Position numbers and translations under genes: made by a program. A stretch of DNA of 33,391 nt from an uncultured Oscillospiraceae bacterium. Lineage in GTDB: Bacteria; Bacillota; Clostridia; Oscillospirales; Oscillospiraceae. Each line of letters opens with the position of its first letter. Position 1 is the stretch's first letter. The notes under the pieces are model-generated. The model was not told where the DNA came from and searched no databases. It saw only the letters and a list, made by a program, of their open reading frames with translations. The stretch is taken from positions 1 to 33,391 of the forward strand of contig CANQBA010000045.1 of the NCBI GenBank assembly GCA_947589545.1. Reading direction: 5' to 3'. Below, in pieces: positions 8,525-15,121 of this stretch.

Positions 8525-8553
8525 ATTATACCACAAGCGGGGCAAACTCGCAA
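8525..8553 (-). promoter_or_regulatory. Promoter of DUF6076
   Basis: On the minus strand TTGCGA (8548-8553), a 17-bp spacer and TATAAT (8525-8530) preceded by TG form a strong extended -10 promoter. It would give an 80-base leader before the TTG start. Confidence 0.7.
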
Positions 8554-8575
8554 GAAAACAAAAGGAGGATGAAAA

Positions 8576-8794
8576 ATGAAAGAGACGACCTACACAAGCT
8601 ACGACGCCCTGCCACTGTTTCTGAACGCTGAGACGGTGGCGAAGGCGCTGGGGGTGTCCATCTCGTCCGGCTACGAGCTGATGCACGAGGCGGGCTTCCC
8701 GGCACTGCGGATCGGGAACCGGTTGATGGTTCCCAAGGAGAAGTTCATCCAATGGGTGGACGAGCGGACGGGAGGTGACAGAAGATGCAGTTGA
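8576..8794 (+). CDS. xis: Excisionase-like helix-turn-helix protein
   Basis: A 72-residue winged-helix protein of the excisionase/MerR-like type: LFLNAETVAKALGVS is the HTH start (about residues 14-28), followed by GYELMHEAGFPALRIGNR and the VPKEKFIQWV wing. Such proteins bend DNA at attachment sites and steer integrases towards excision. It has an AAAGGAGG site and overlaps the next gene by ten bases. The element Y homolog (28270) stands directly before its integrase, while here it is 1.25 kb from the first integrase, so the module order differs. It might instead regulate the divergent DUF6076. Confidence 0.75.
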   Translation: MKETTYTSYDALPLFLNAETVAKALGVSISSGYELMHEAGFPALRIGNRLMVPKEKFIQWVDERTGGDRRCS

Positions 8795-9183
8795 TGCCGG
8801 GAGAATTTTTCGAGATGCCCTCCGCGGTGTTCCAGATGGACCTGACATCGGAGGAACTGGCGACCTACGCCTATCTCAGGTGCCGCAAGAACAACCGCAC
8901 CTACAAGTGCTGGCCCAGCTACAAGACCATTGGCGAGGCCATCGGACGGAGCCGTAAGTCGGTGGCCAAGTACGTCAGCGCCCTTGAGGAGAAGGGCCTC
9001 ATCAGCACGGAGCCCACGGAGATGATCACGAAGAAGGGCGTGCCGCTGAACGGGAACCTGATGTACACCGTCCTGCCCGTCCGCCCCGCGATAGCGCAGT
9101 TCAACCGCCGCCTCATACGCCAAGCGGAGGTCGAGAACGAGCGGCGGCGAGTACAGGCGGTGCTCAATGAGAAGGGAGCGTGA
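8785..9183 (+). CDS. HTH_36-type DNA-binding protein
   Basis: A 132-residue protein with a winged helix-turn-helix of the HTH_36 type: a CWPSYKTIGEAIGRSRKSVAKYV-like recognition region near residues 36-60, then a wing ending in NLMYTVLP. The basic C-terminal tail is probably DNA-binding or coiled. Homologs are at 25141-25518 (intact) and 23712-23960 (broken), each in the same position after DUF6076. The domain is common in plasmid replication initiators and regulators of mobile elements; here it could be either. It overlaps the excisionase-like gene and has a GGAGGTGA site. Confidence 0.75.
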   Translation: MQLMPGEFFEMPSAVFQMDLTSEELATYAYLRCRKNNRTYKCWPSYKTIGEAIGRSRKSVAKYVSALEEKGLISTEPTEMITKKGVPLNGNLMYTVLPVRPAIAQFNRRLIRQAEVENERRRVQAVLNEKGA

Positions 9184-9217
9184 GAGCGTGTGTCGAGGCG
9201 TGTGCGCCCCGTGGCTC

Positions 9218-9237
9218 CGACATGGGGCGCGGACACG
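9218..9237 (+). other. Conserved motif shared with element Y (oriT candidate)
   Basis: CGACATGGGGCGCGGACACG matches CAACATGGGGCGCTTACACG at 25553-25572 at 17 of 20 bases. Both copies lie 35 bases after an HTH_36 gene and before a ribbon-helix-helix-like gene, where IME transfer origins are often found. The role is inferred. Confidence 0.35.
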
Positions 9238-9325
9238 GAGAACAGTCAAAGCCCAACGTGCGAAAACCTGCGAGGCGTGGCAAGGCCCTTTTTTCGGGCA
9301 AAAAGGCCGTTCGATTATTGGACAA

Positions 9326-9390
9326 GATAAAGGGCCGCACCGCTTCGCGGCACGGCCCGGCCACAAAGCCCCGCAGGGCGGGGCTTTTCC
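9326..9390 (+). terminator. Tandem hairpins R5, second is an intrinsic terminator
   Basis: The first hairpin pairs GGGCCG with CGGCCC and CCG with CGG around a CTTCG loop. The second pairs GCCCCGC with GCGGGGC across AGG and ends in TTTT. The same pair of hairpins recurs at 16589-16654 with a different first-stem sequence that still mostly pairs. It terminates transcription between the HTH and ribbon-helix-helix-like genes. The remaining 9184-9325 and 9391-9484 stretches hold no convincing gene; one imperfect hairpin is at 9281-9309. Confidence 0.7.
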
Positions 9391-9484
9391 GGGGAGGAAA
9401 TCCGCACCGTTTTTCGGGGCATGTGAAAAATTCCGCACCGGTCGGCGATGCGGAAACGCCCAAAGCCTTAGTGCCACGGGACTT

Positions 9485-9519
9485 TGACCGATTTATTATA
9501 GGTACACATGACCGATTTT
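9485..9519 (+). promoter_or_regulatory. Direct repeats TGACCGATTT before the RHH-like gene
   Basis: TGACCGATTT occurs at 9485-9494 and 9510-9519, 25 bp apart, the second touching the AGGAGG ribosome site. A TATTAT -10-like box (9494-9499) lies between. A pair of repeats of different sequence stands before the homologous gene in element Y, so they may be operator or relaxosome sites of the protein encoded behind them. Confidence 0.45.
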
Positions 9520-9532
9520 AGGAGGTATTTTC

Positions 9533-9964
9533 ATGGAAAACAAAAAAGGCTCAACTTACTGGCTCAGGCCGGAAACGATTGCGAAAATGGACAGGCTCAT
9601 GGCGTCGGATAACTGCCAGAGCCGCAGCGAGTTCGTGGAGAAGTCGGTGGAGTTCTACACCGGGTACCTGGACTGCCTGGACGCCTCAAACTATCTGGGA
9701 CCGGTTCTCTCCGCAACCATCAAGGGCATCCTGGAGAACAACAATAACCGTCTCCGCTCTCTGCTCTTCAAGTGGGCGGTGGAGCTGAACATGGCCTGCC
9801 ACACCATCGCAGCTCACTATGGGGTGAGGGAGATGGACAGAAAGGCCCTCCGGGATTTTGCGGAGGACGAAGTCAGAAAGACCTGCGGACAGGTGAGCTT
9901 CGATCACGCGCTGGATGTGCAGCGGCGCATCCCCGTGAAGGACAACCAGAAGTGGCCGGGATAA
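9533..9964 (+). CDS. Ribbon-helix-helix-like accessory protein (MobC-like)
   Basis: A 143-residue protein. The N terminus reads as a ribbon-helix-helix: a beta strand STYWLRPE, then helices around IAKMDRLMA and SRSEFVEKSVEFY (about residues 7-43). A helical C-terminal region follows, with NNNNRLRSLLFKWAVELNM near 72-90. It is homologous in layout to 25893-26309, which overlaps a relaxase gene, so it is probably the DNA-binding relaxosome accessory. In X the relaxase that should follow is missing and an integrase promoter follows instead. The start has AGGAGG seven bases upstream. Confidence 0.65.
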   Translation: MENKKGSTYWLRPETIAKMDRLMASDNCQSRSEFVEKSVEFYTGYLDCLDASNYLGPVLSATIKGILENNNNRLRSLLFKWAVELNMACHTIAAHYGVREMDRKALRDFAEDEVRKTCGQVSFDHALDVQRRIPVKDNQKWPG

Positions 9965-9991
9965 TTCTTTGCAGAACGCAAGAAAAAGGTA

Positions 9992-10020
9992 TAGCTATTC
10001 CGCGAGGACTGTGGTATGTT
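9992..10020 (+). promoter_or_regulatory. Conserved integrase promoter, copy X
   Basis: TAGCTA, a 17-bp spacer and TATGTT preceded by TGG (extended -10). The elements GCTATT and GTGGTATGT recur at identical 17-base offset before the integrases of Y (28477-28505) and Z (31880-31908), although the bases between differ. Confidence 0.6.
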
Positions 10021-10045
10021 GTGTTGCTAACAAGGAGGTGGTACT

Positions 10046-11248
10046 ATGTCCAGCAAACGCCCGGACGGTGACGGTACTGTGCGCAAAAGAGCGGATGGTC
10101 GTTGGGAGGGCCGCATTGTCATCGGGCACAAGGCAGACGGGACGCCCATCTACAAATCCGTGTTCGCCAAAACGCAAAAGGAGTTGATGCCGAAGCTTCA
10201 CACGCTCATCGGCGAGTACCGGGGCGTGGAAGTCACGGACTGCGACATGACGCTGGAGGAATGGGCGGAGAGGTGGATGACTGAGTACGCCGAGCCGACG
10301 TTGAGAGCGAGTACCGTTGAAAGATACCGTTCCTACCTCAAGCACCACATCCTCCCCACGCTGGGAGCGAAACATCTGCGGTCCATCACCCGGACAGATG
10401 TACAGAAGCTGTACAACTCCCTGGCAAAAAAGAAAAGTCTCGCACGTGGGCGCGAGGACAGAACGCTCTCAGGTACGATGGTCGTCAAGGTCCATATGCT
10501 CCTGCATGAGGTCATGGGCTCGGCTGTCAGCGCACGGCTCATCCCGCGCAATCCCACCGAAGGGGCCAAGCTCCCCAAGACCGCTCCGGCGCCCAAGACC
10601 ATACTGAGTGCAGAACAGCTGAAGCGGTTCATGAGCGCCATAAGGGAGGACGCGGTGTGGCATGACTTCTTCTACACCGCCATAACCACGGGCCTTCGGA
10701 AGGGTGAAATGTGCGGGCTCAAGTGGTGTGACCTCGACGAGGGCAGCGGGAAGCTCACAGTGCGCCGCTCCGTCCGCGTCATTGCCGGAGGGGAGCTGGA
10801 GGTCGGAGAAACGAAAACGGAGAGAGGGACACGGACCATTCTGCTCCCGCCGGGTACGCTGGACCTGCTGAAAGAGCGGCGAAAATCCGTTATATCAGAA
10901 TGGATGTTCCCTGATCCCTTCGACCCGGAAAAGCCCATATCCCCCAACGCCGCTTACGGGCGGCTCAAGAAGCTGCTCAATTCCGACGGTCTGCCGGATA
11001 TGCGCTTCCACGACATACGTCACACCTTCGCCACTCATGCCCTGGCCGGAGGCGTGGACGCGAAAACGCTGTCGGGGATCCTTGGACACGCCAGCGCCTC
11101 ATTCACACTGGACACCTATACACACGTCACAACGGATATGCAGACGAACGCCGCCGTGATCGTCGGCGGGTTTATGAAGGAGCTTTTCGGAGAGGAGCTG
11201 AAGCCATGGCAAGAAAACGCAAGGCCGGTGAGGGGACCCTCCGCCTGA
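10046..11248 (+). CDS. int: Tyrosine-family site-specific integrase 1 of element X
   Basis: A 400-residue tyrosine recombinase. An N-terminal AP2-like arm-binding domain (about residues 8-55, GDGTVRKRADGRWEGRI) is followed by a SAM-like core-binding domain (about 65-165) and the catalytic domain. Catalytic residues are visible: Arg in TTGLRKGE near 216, HDIRH near 318, the LGH histidine near 342 and Tyr in LDTYTHV near 352. It inserts and excises element DNA. The start has AAGGAGGTGG. Its 3' end overlaps integrase 2 by 43 bases, so the two are probably co-translated. It diverges clearly from the Y and Z integrases. Confidence 0.93.
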   Translation: MSSKRPDGDGTVRKRADGRWEGRIVIGHKADGTPIYKSVFAKTQKELMPKLHTLIGEYRGVEVTDCDMTLEEWAERWMTEYAEPTLRASTVERYRSYLKHHILPTLGAKHLRSITRTDVQKLYNSLAKKKSLARGREDRTLSGTMVVKVHMLLHEVMGSAVSARLIPRNPTEGAKLPKTAPAPKTILSAEQLKRFMSAIREDAVWHDFFYTAITTGLRKGEMCGLKWCDLDEGSGKLTVRRSVRVIAGGELEVGETKTERGTRTILLPPGTLDLLKERRKSVISEWMFPDPFDPEKPISPNAAYGRLKKLLNSDGLPDMRFHDIRHTFATHALAGGVDAKTLSGILGHASASFTLDTYTHVTTDMQTNAAVIVGGFMKELFGEELKPWQENARPVRGPSA

Positions 11249-12648
11249 GAAAGGACGGCCGCTGGGAGGGTCGGGTGGTCGTCGGCTACGATGAAAAGGG
11301 CCTGCCCAAAACAAGGAACGTCCTGGCAAAGACAAAGACCGAGTGTCTGGAGAAGCTGGACAAGCTGAAAGCGGAATGCGGTGTAGTCGTCCCCCGGGCA
11401 AAACCGGATATGAAATTCGGTGACTGGCTGGACCTTTGGTATAAGACCTGGTCCAAGCCGACGATACGGCTCACGACGCAGACCAGCTATGAGGGACAGA
11501 TATACCTGCACATCATACCGTCCATCGGAGATATACCGCTGAACAGGCTCCAGGCCAGTGACCTGCAACAATTCTACTCCGAGCTTAAAAAGTGTGGCCG
11601 TAAGTCGAGAGTCGATTTATACGGTCCCGGCCTTTCGGACCGGATGGTCAGAGCCTGCCACGCCGTCTGCCATATGGCGCTGGAAAAGGCGGTGACGGAG
11701 GGGCTGATACCCGCTGATCCCGCCAAAGGCTGTAAGCTGCCTCCTGCAAAGGCGGCAGAGATGCAGGTGCTGACGCCGGAGGAGATGCGGCGCTTCCTCA
11801 TACAGGCGAAGCAAAACGATTTCTACGAGATCGCTATTCTTGAGCTCGCGACAGGCATGAGGCGTGGCGAGATCAGCGCGCTGAAGTGGTCAGACCTGGA
11901 CTTTGAAACAGGGGCTCTTCATATCCAGCGACAGGTCATACATCTCCGGGGACAAATCAGCATATCCGCGCCAAAGACGGCAAGCTCAGACAGGACCGTC
12001 ATACTTCCGAAAGAGGTAGTGGACATCCTCAAGGAGCTGAGGTCACGCACAGATTCTGAGTGGATGTTCCCCTCCCCGGTCAATAAAGATACCCCCCTGG
12101 ACCCCCAGAGCATATACCACACGATGAAGAAGGTCCTTAAGCGGGCCCAGTGCAAGGATGTGCGATTTCACGATCTCCGCCACACATTCGCCACCACATC
12201 CCTGGAGCACGGGATGGACATCAAGACCCTCTCCGCCATCATCGGCCATGTGCGTTCCGCCACCACCATCAATATCTACAGCCACATCACCGACACCATG
12301 CAGATTCAGGCGGCAAACAGGATCGAGAAGGCAATCGGGGACGGTGAATCAGCCAAGGCGTATCCGACACCGACCAAAAGTGTTGCCGAGACAGAGCCCC
12401 CGCGGCGGTTTACACCCTACATGGGCAAGATCCGCAAGTCCGGTACCGGAGGGATATACCAGATCAACGACCACCTCTACGAGGGCCGCTACACCCCGAC
12501 CAACGTACAAGGGAAACGAGAGGTGCATACGGTGTACGCGAAGACGAGAGAGGAATGTGAGCAACTCCTGAATGATATGATCCCGTCGGTGCGAGCCAGG
12601 ATACAGGCGGAAAAGGCGGCCACGGAGAGCAAAACTTACCCAGCCTAA
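11206..12648 (+). CDS. int: Tyrosine-family integrase 2 with duplicated arm-binding domain
   Basis: A 480-residue tyrosine recombinase beginning inside integrase 1, with a GGAGAGGAG site. It has the usual N-terminal AP2-like domain (GEGTLRLRKDGRWEGRV, about 7-23), core-binding domain and catalytic domain (TGMRRGE, HDLRH, IGH, INIYSHI). Unlike ordinary members it continues for about 80 residues. That tail, from KSGTGGIYQINDHLYEGRY through VYAKTREECEQLL (about 408-455), repeats the pattern of the N-terminal arm domain: Gly-rich start, YEGRY strand and YAKT(R/K)xEC helix. It may thus carry two arm-binding modules and bridge sites. The catalytic residues appear intact. Confidence 0.9.
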   Translation: MARKRKAGEGTLRLRKDGRWEGRVVVGYDEKGLPKTRNVLAKTKTECLEKLDKLKAECGVVVPRAKPDMKFGDWLDLWYKTWSKPTIRLTTQTSYEGQIYLHIIPSIGDIPLNRLQASDLQQFYSELKKCGRKSRVDLYGPGLSDRMVRACHAVCHMALEKAVTEGLIPADPAKGCKLPPAKAAEMQVLTPEEMRRFLIQAKQNDFYEIAILELATGMRRGEISALKWSDLDFETGALHIQRQVIHLRGQISISAPKTASSDRTVILPKEVVDILKELRSRTDSEWMFPSPVNKDTPLDPQSIYHTMKKVLKRAQCKDVRFHDLRHTFATTSLEHGMDIKTLSAIIGHVRSATTINIYSHITDTMQIQAANRIEKAIGDGESAKAYPTPTKSVAETEPPRRFTPYMGKIRKSGTGGIYQINDHLYEGRYTPTNVQGKREVHTVYAKTREECEQLLNDMIPSVRARIQAEKAATESKTYPA

Positions 12649-12657
12649 TCTAAAAAA
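12644..12657 (+). repeat. Boundary motif, copy 2 (after integrase 2)
   Basis: CCTAATCTAAAAAA, overlapping the integrase stop region, with AAAACTTACCCAG just before it. It matches the copy at 7346 imperfectly and could be the right end of a unit 7346-12657. Confidence 0.5.
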
Positions 12658-12669
12658 GCAAAAACCTAA

Positions 12670-12698
12670 GGGCCGGACTCCACCAAGGAATCCGGCCC
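12670..12698 (+). terminator. Terminator after integrase 2
   Basis: GGGCCGGA pairs with TCCGGCCC around a 13-base loop, followed by ATTTC. The stem is strong but the T tract is short. From here to 12957 I see no gene. Confidence 0.65.
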
Positions 12699-12957
12699 AT
12701 TTCGGCGATATGGTCTTTCATGTGGTCAGCAGGCGATTTTACCAGCCAGAACAGCAAGCCCCGGCACAACCACCGCTTACTGTCGCAAAGGTTTTCAAAA
12801 CCCGAAAGTGTCACAGGGCAGAAATGCGTATATGCTTACAAATCGCTTTCGCTCCATAAATCCGGGCATTTCTAAGGCTTTCCACCCCTTTTCCCTCCGA
12901 AATCAGCAGCTCGTTACTGCTGTTCCCTCCACTGTTTCCACCCGCATATTTCGTCCA

Positions 12958-13018
12958 GTGGGTCAAGTTGTGAGTCAGCCCACCTTCCGGGCGGAAAGCG
13001 GGCTGGACGATTCGGATA
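12958..13018 (+). other. Attachment-like site X/Y (arm repeats plus core)
   Basis: GTGGGTCA (12958-12965) and GTGAGTCA (12970-12977) are direct repeats with 12-bp period. After 28 bp, which hold an imperfect CCCACCTTCC/GGAAAGCGGG hairpin, comes GACGATTCGGATA (13006-13018). The same layout stands at 30301-30361 and 33186-33246. I read the repeats as integrase arm sites and the 13-mer as the crossover core. Confidence 0.6.
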
Positions 13019-13143
13019 AGCTCGTGAAAAGAGCGTAGAGCGCGCCAATTCAAGGGACTACATAGTAACTCTGAACGGAGGAAAAGTCAAGCTGTCAAGA
13101 TTTTGGATGCAATAAGCAATAAACTTTTTCCTCTGCCATACGC
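13019..13143 (+). repeat. Left-end repeat of element Y, first part
   Basis: It aligns with 30362-30487 in element Z: shared words include CATAGTAACTCTGAA, GAAAAGTCAAGC, ATAAGCAA and CTCTGCCATAC. In Z the repeat runs straight on into the R2 hairpin, but here it breaks off after CTCTGCCATAC and resumes at about 13930, the TA module lying between. Confidence 0.7.
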
Positions 13144-13175
13144 CTGTCGTGATAAAGGAAAATCAATCTTCGTCA

Positions 13176-13520
13176 TCAATTTTCCTGATTGGCCGCTTCC
13201 AACTCCCGGCGCAGGCGCGGGATGTCCTCAGAAACAGTATCCCAAACGATCCGCAGTTCTACACCGGAATATCCGTGGACGATTCGGTTCCGCATCCCGT
13301 AAATTTGCCGCCACGGAATTGCCGGGAGAGCCTCCTTTGCGGCATCACTCAGGGAGTTTTTCGCCAGCTCCCCGATTTGCATCAGATTAAACACCGTGGC
13401 TTCCACACGCATGGAATTTGCCTCAAAGTCGGAGAGGGAGGCGCAGTCCTTGCAATACCTCAGCACTGCCTCCGCATGTTCCTGAAGCTTGCGCAGTACC
13501 CTGCGGTCTTTATCGTCCAT
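13176..13520 (-). CDS. hepT: HepT-like HEPN toxin (DUF86)
   Basis: A 114-residue HEPN-domain protein of the HepT/DUF86 type, with the R-x4-H-x-Y active motif as RNRIVHGY near residues 78-85. HepT toxins cleave RNA and are neutralised by MntA, which AMPylates the tyrosine of this motif. The ATG at 13520 lies inside the end of the antitoxin gene (11-base overlap), so the pair is coupled. The order antitoxin-toxin, the size and the motif all fit an intact module. The longer upstream frame would need an unlikely start within mntA. Confidence 0.88.
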   Translation of the reverse strand: MDDKDRRVLRKLQEHAEAVLRYCKDCASLSDFEANSMRVEATVFNLMQIGELAKNSLSDAAKEALPAIPWRQIYGMRNRIVHGYSGVELRIVWDTVSEDIPRLRRELEAANQEN

Positions 13521-13809
13521 AGATCGGCACCCCGCTTTCACGAATCTCGCGCTCGATTCTGGAGCCACTGTCGATTTGCCTGACATCCAACAAATCTACG
13601 GGAGTCTCCAGAGATGAGGCCACGTCCTCTAAAAGCCCAAAAAACGCCAGACCGCGCAGACCGCTGTCCACAAGGATGTCCACATCACTGCGCGGCGTCG
13701 CGATCCCTTTCGCGTATGAGCCAAAGAGCACGGCCTGTCTGACGCCGTTCCGTTCGAAAATAGGCGTCAGCAGCTCCTTCAGTTCAGGAACAGTGTATAC
13801 CTTGCTCAT
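13510..13809 (-). CDS. mntA: MntA-like nucleotidyltransferase antitoxin
   Basis: A 99-residue minimal nucleotidyltransferase: GSYAKGIATPRSDVDILV (about residues 31-48) contains the GS(Y)-x-(K/R)G and the S-D-x-D metal-binding pair of MNT antitoxins. It transfers AMP to HepT and blocks its RNase activity. The ATG has a GGAGTGTTC-type site, and a strong promoter lies at 13866-13894. The two genes stand in sequence that splits an otherwise continuous element-end repeat, so this is a cassette that arrived after the repeat. Confidence 0.88.
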   Translation of the reverse strand: MSKVYTVPELKELLTPIFERNGVRQAVLFGSYAKGIATPRSDVDILVDSGLRGLAFFGLLEDVASSLETPVDLLDVRQIDSGSRIEREIRESGVPIYGR

Positions 13810-13865
13810 GCGAACACTCCTCTCTTCGCAATGATGTCAACGGTTGGCTGCTTGCCTACGATAAT

Positions 13866-13894
13866 AGTATAGCATAAAAGCGTATAAAAAGCAA
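13866..13894 (-). promoter_or_regulatory. Promoter of mntA-hepT
   Basis: On the minus strand TTGCTT (13889-13894), 17 bp, TATACT (13866-13871), about 60 bases upstream of the mntA ATG. Confidence 0.7.
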
Positions 13895-13929
13895 CTCGCG
13901 ATTGTGACAGTGATGCTATCCAACAAATA

Positions 13930-14045
13930 TTTCTCTGCCGTACACCATCAACTACGGCCCCTCAAATTCTGCGGGGGACCCCCTGCAATTTTTGGGAGGG
14001 GAATAGTATTAATAATACGAAGAGCAACAAGTATAAAGCCCTCTC
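13930..14045 (+). repeat. Left-end repeat of Y, second part with hairpin R2
   Basis: It starts with TTTCTCTGCCGTACACCATC, which restates the last bases before the TA module and continues as in Z (30476 onward). The core is a hairpin in which CCCCTC...GCGGGGG pairs with CCCCCTGC...GGGAGGGG around a two-base turn. AT-rich sequence with CAACAAGTATAAAGCCC follows. Other copies are at 30511-30603 (full) and 28187-28252 (half). Confidence 0.7.
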
Positions 14046-14808
14046 AGATATGGATTTGAAAGTTTCCGTACTGAAATAAACCGCCGCCCTGCCTCAGCTT
14101 TCCCTCCCGCGACAGCTCCCGGAACGCCTTTTCGATCCTGTCCACCATGTCAACTGGGACAGAAAGCTCGTGGTGGCCGGGGAGGATGCGGCTGATTTCC
14201 AGATCCCGCACCTTCCTGACGGACTGCCAGAACAGCTGCGGATCCGTAGTCGGATAAAAGGCGTCTAGACAGCCCTGATAGATCAGGTCGCCGGAAAACA
14301 AATATTTGCGCTCAGGCTCATAAAAGCAGCAATGTCCAGGGGAGTGTCCGGGCGTGTGAATCACCGTAAGTGTCCTGTCGCCCAAGGACAGACAGTCACC
14401 GTCATGCAGAAGCTCTTGAGGTGCCCCTTGGAAGATTCGGTAATCATCAAGGACAAAATCCTCCGGGAAATCGCACAGGCGGCAGGTCAAGTTGTGCTTG
14501 ACAACCTCCAACGGGATGGGGAACTGCTCCGCCAGCCAATCCTTCTCGGCCTCGTGCACGGCGATCCTGTCAAAATATCTGTGCCCGCCGATGTGGTCCC
14601 AATGGACGTGGGTCGTGACTACGGTCACCGGGAGGTTCGTGAGGCTGTCAACAACCTCCCTGATATTACCGACGCCCAACCCCGTATCGATCAACACCGC
14701 CCTCTCGGTTCCACAGACCAGGTAGCAGTGCGTCTCCTCCCAGTGCTTATACTCGCTAATCGCAAATGTATCGCTGTCGATTGTTTCGACTGTAAACCAA
14801 GTGCCCAT
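14044..14808 (-). CDS. MBL-fold metallo-hydrolase
   Basis: A 254-residue metallo-beta-lactamase-fold enzyme. THVHWDHIGGH near residues 66-76 is the HxHxDH di-zinc motif. TPGHSPGHCCFY near 151-162, FSGDLIYQG near 171-179 and the ILPGHH motif near 208-213 supply the other metal ligands. Such proteins hydrolyse thioesters, lactones or phosphoesters; the substrate here cannot be told. No signal peptide is present, so it acts in the cytoplasm. Its stop falls at the end of the R2 repeat and its start lies 116 bases from repeat R4, so it occupies a cargo slot between the element left end and R4. The same slot in Z holds a YdeI-like gene. Confidence 0.85.
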   Translation of the reverse strand: MGTWFTVETIDSDTFAISEYKHWEETHCYLVCGTERAVLIDTGLGVGNIREVVDSLTNLPVTVVTTHVHWDHIGGHRYFDRIAVHEAEKDWLAEQFPIPLEVVKHNLTCRLCDFPEDFVLDDYRIFQGAPQELLHDGDCLSLGDRTLTVIHTPGHSPGHCCFYEPERKYLFSGDLIYQGCLDAFYPTTDPQLFWQSVRKVRDLEISRILPGHHELSVPVDMVDRIEKAFRELSREGKLRQGGGLFQYGNFQIHI

Positions 14809-14923
14809 AAGGAACCGCCCTCACTCAAGCTGCAAGTTGCAGAATCATTGGCCTCCAAGGAAAGTATACCATGTGCGCTTAAAAAAGTCCACGGTAATTC
14901 GATCCCACTCAGCATCGTGGCCT

Positions 14924-15025
14924 CGCTGTTGCCCCGTGTGCGGCTTCAGGGCAGAGGGGAGGACGTATACACCTCCACGAAGCCAAAGCGCCGTGTTGCG
15001 GATTTGTGGGGCAGGTGGGAAAGCC
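14924..15025 (+). repeat. Repeat R4, Y copy
   Basis: About 100 bp related to 31618-31719 in Z, with shared words such as GTGTGCGGCTTCA, GGCAGAGG and TTTGTGGGG. In Z it is followed directly by R3. Here the IS110 element and other sequence intervene before R3 at 16770. Short frames across it look accidental. Confidence 0.6.
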
Positions 15026-15121
15026 AAGGCGGGTTTTGTCAGACAGCCATATAACCGCAGTCACGGCAGTTTTCTCCGGTTTTGACCCTGTTCGAAAATT
15101 GGACAGACCGGCTATAAATTG

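Larger units (their letters stand above)
1..13018. mobile_element. Element X, right part of an integrative element
   Basis: This stretch runs from the window start to the first GACGATTCGGATA core. It holds a DUF6809 gene, restriction-modification cargo, then a mobility module of DUF6076, excisionase-like, HTH, ribbon-helix-helix-like and two integrase genes. The gene order matches element Y except that no relaxase is present. The left end lies outside the window. A shorter alternative unit is 7346-12657, bounded by imperfect CCTTAACTAAAAAA-type repeats just left of DUF6076 and just after the second integrase. The boundaries are inferred from repeats, not from an empty site. Confidence 0.5.

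Noticed and set aside
9167-9521. Two overlapping plus-strand frames of about 110 codons
   Set aside because: They read through the transfer-origin candidate and terminator hairpins and resemble no protein.
12808-13053. Short frames on both strands across the first att site
   Set aside because: Similar peptide words recur at 30300 only because the DNA repeat is copied; spacing of repeats, not codons, is conserved.
14332-15054. A 240-codon plus-strand frame
   Set aside because: Antisense to the MBL-fold gene, whose HxHxDH motif is intact.
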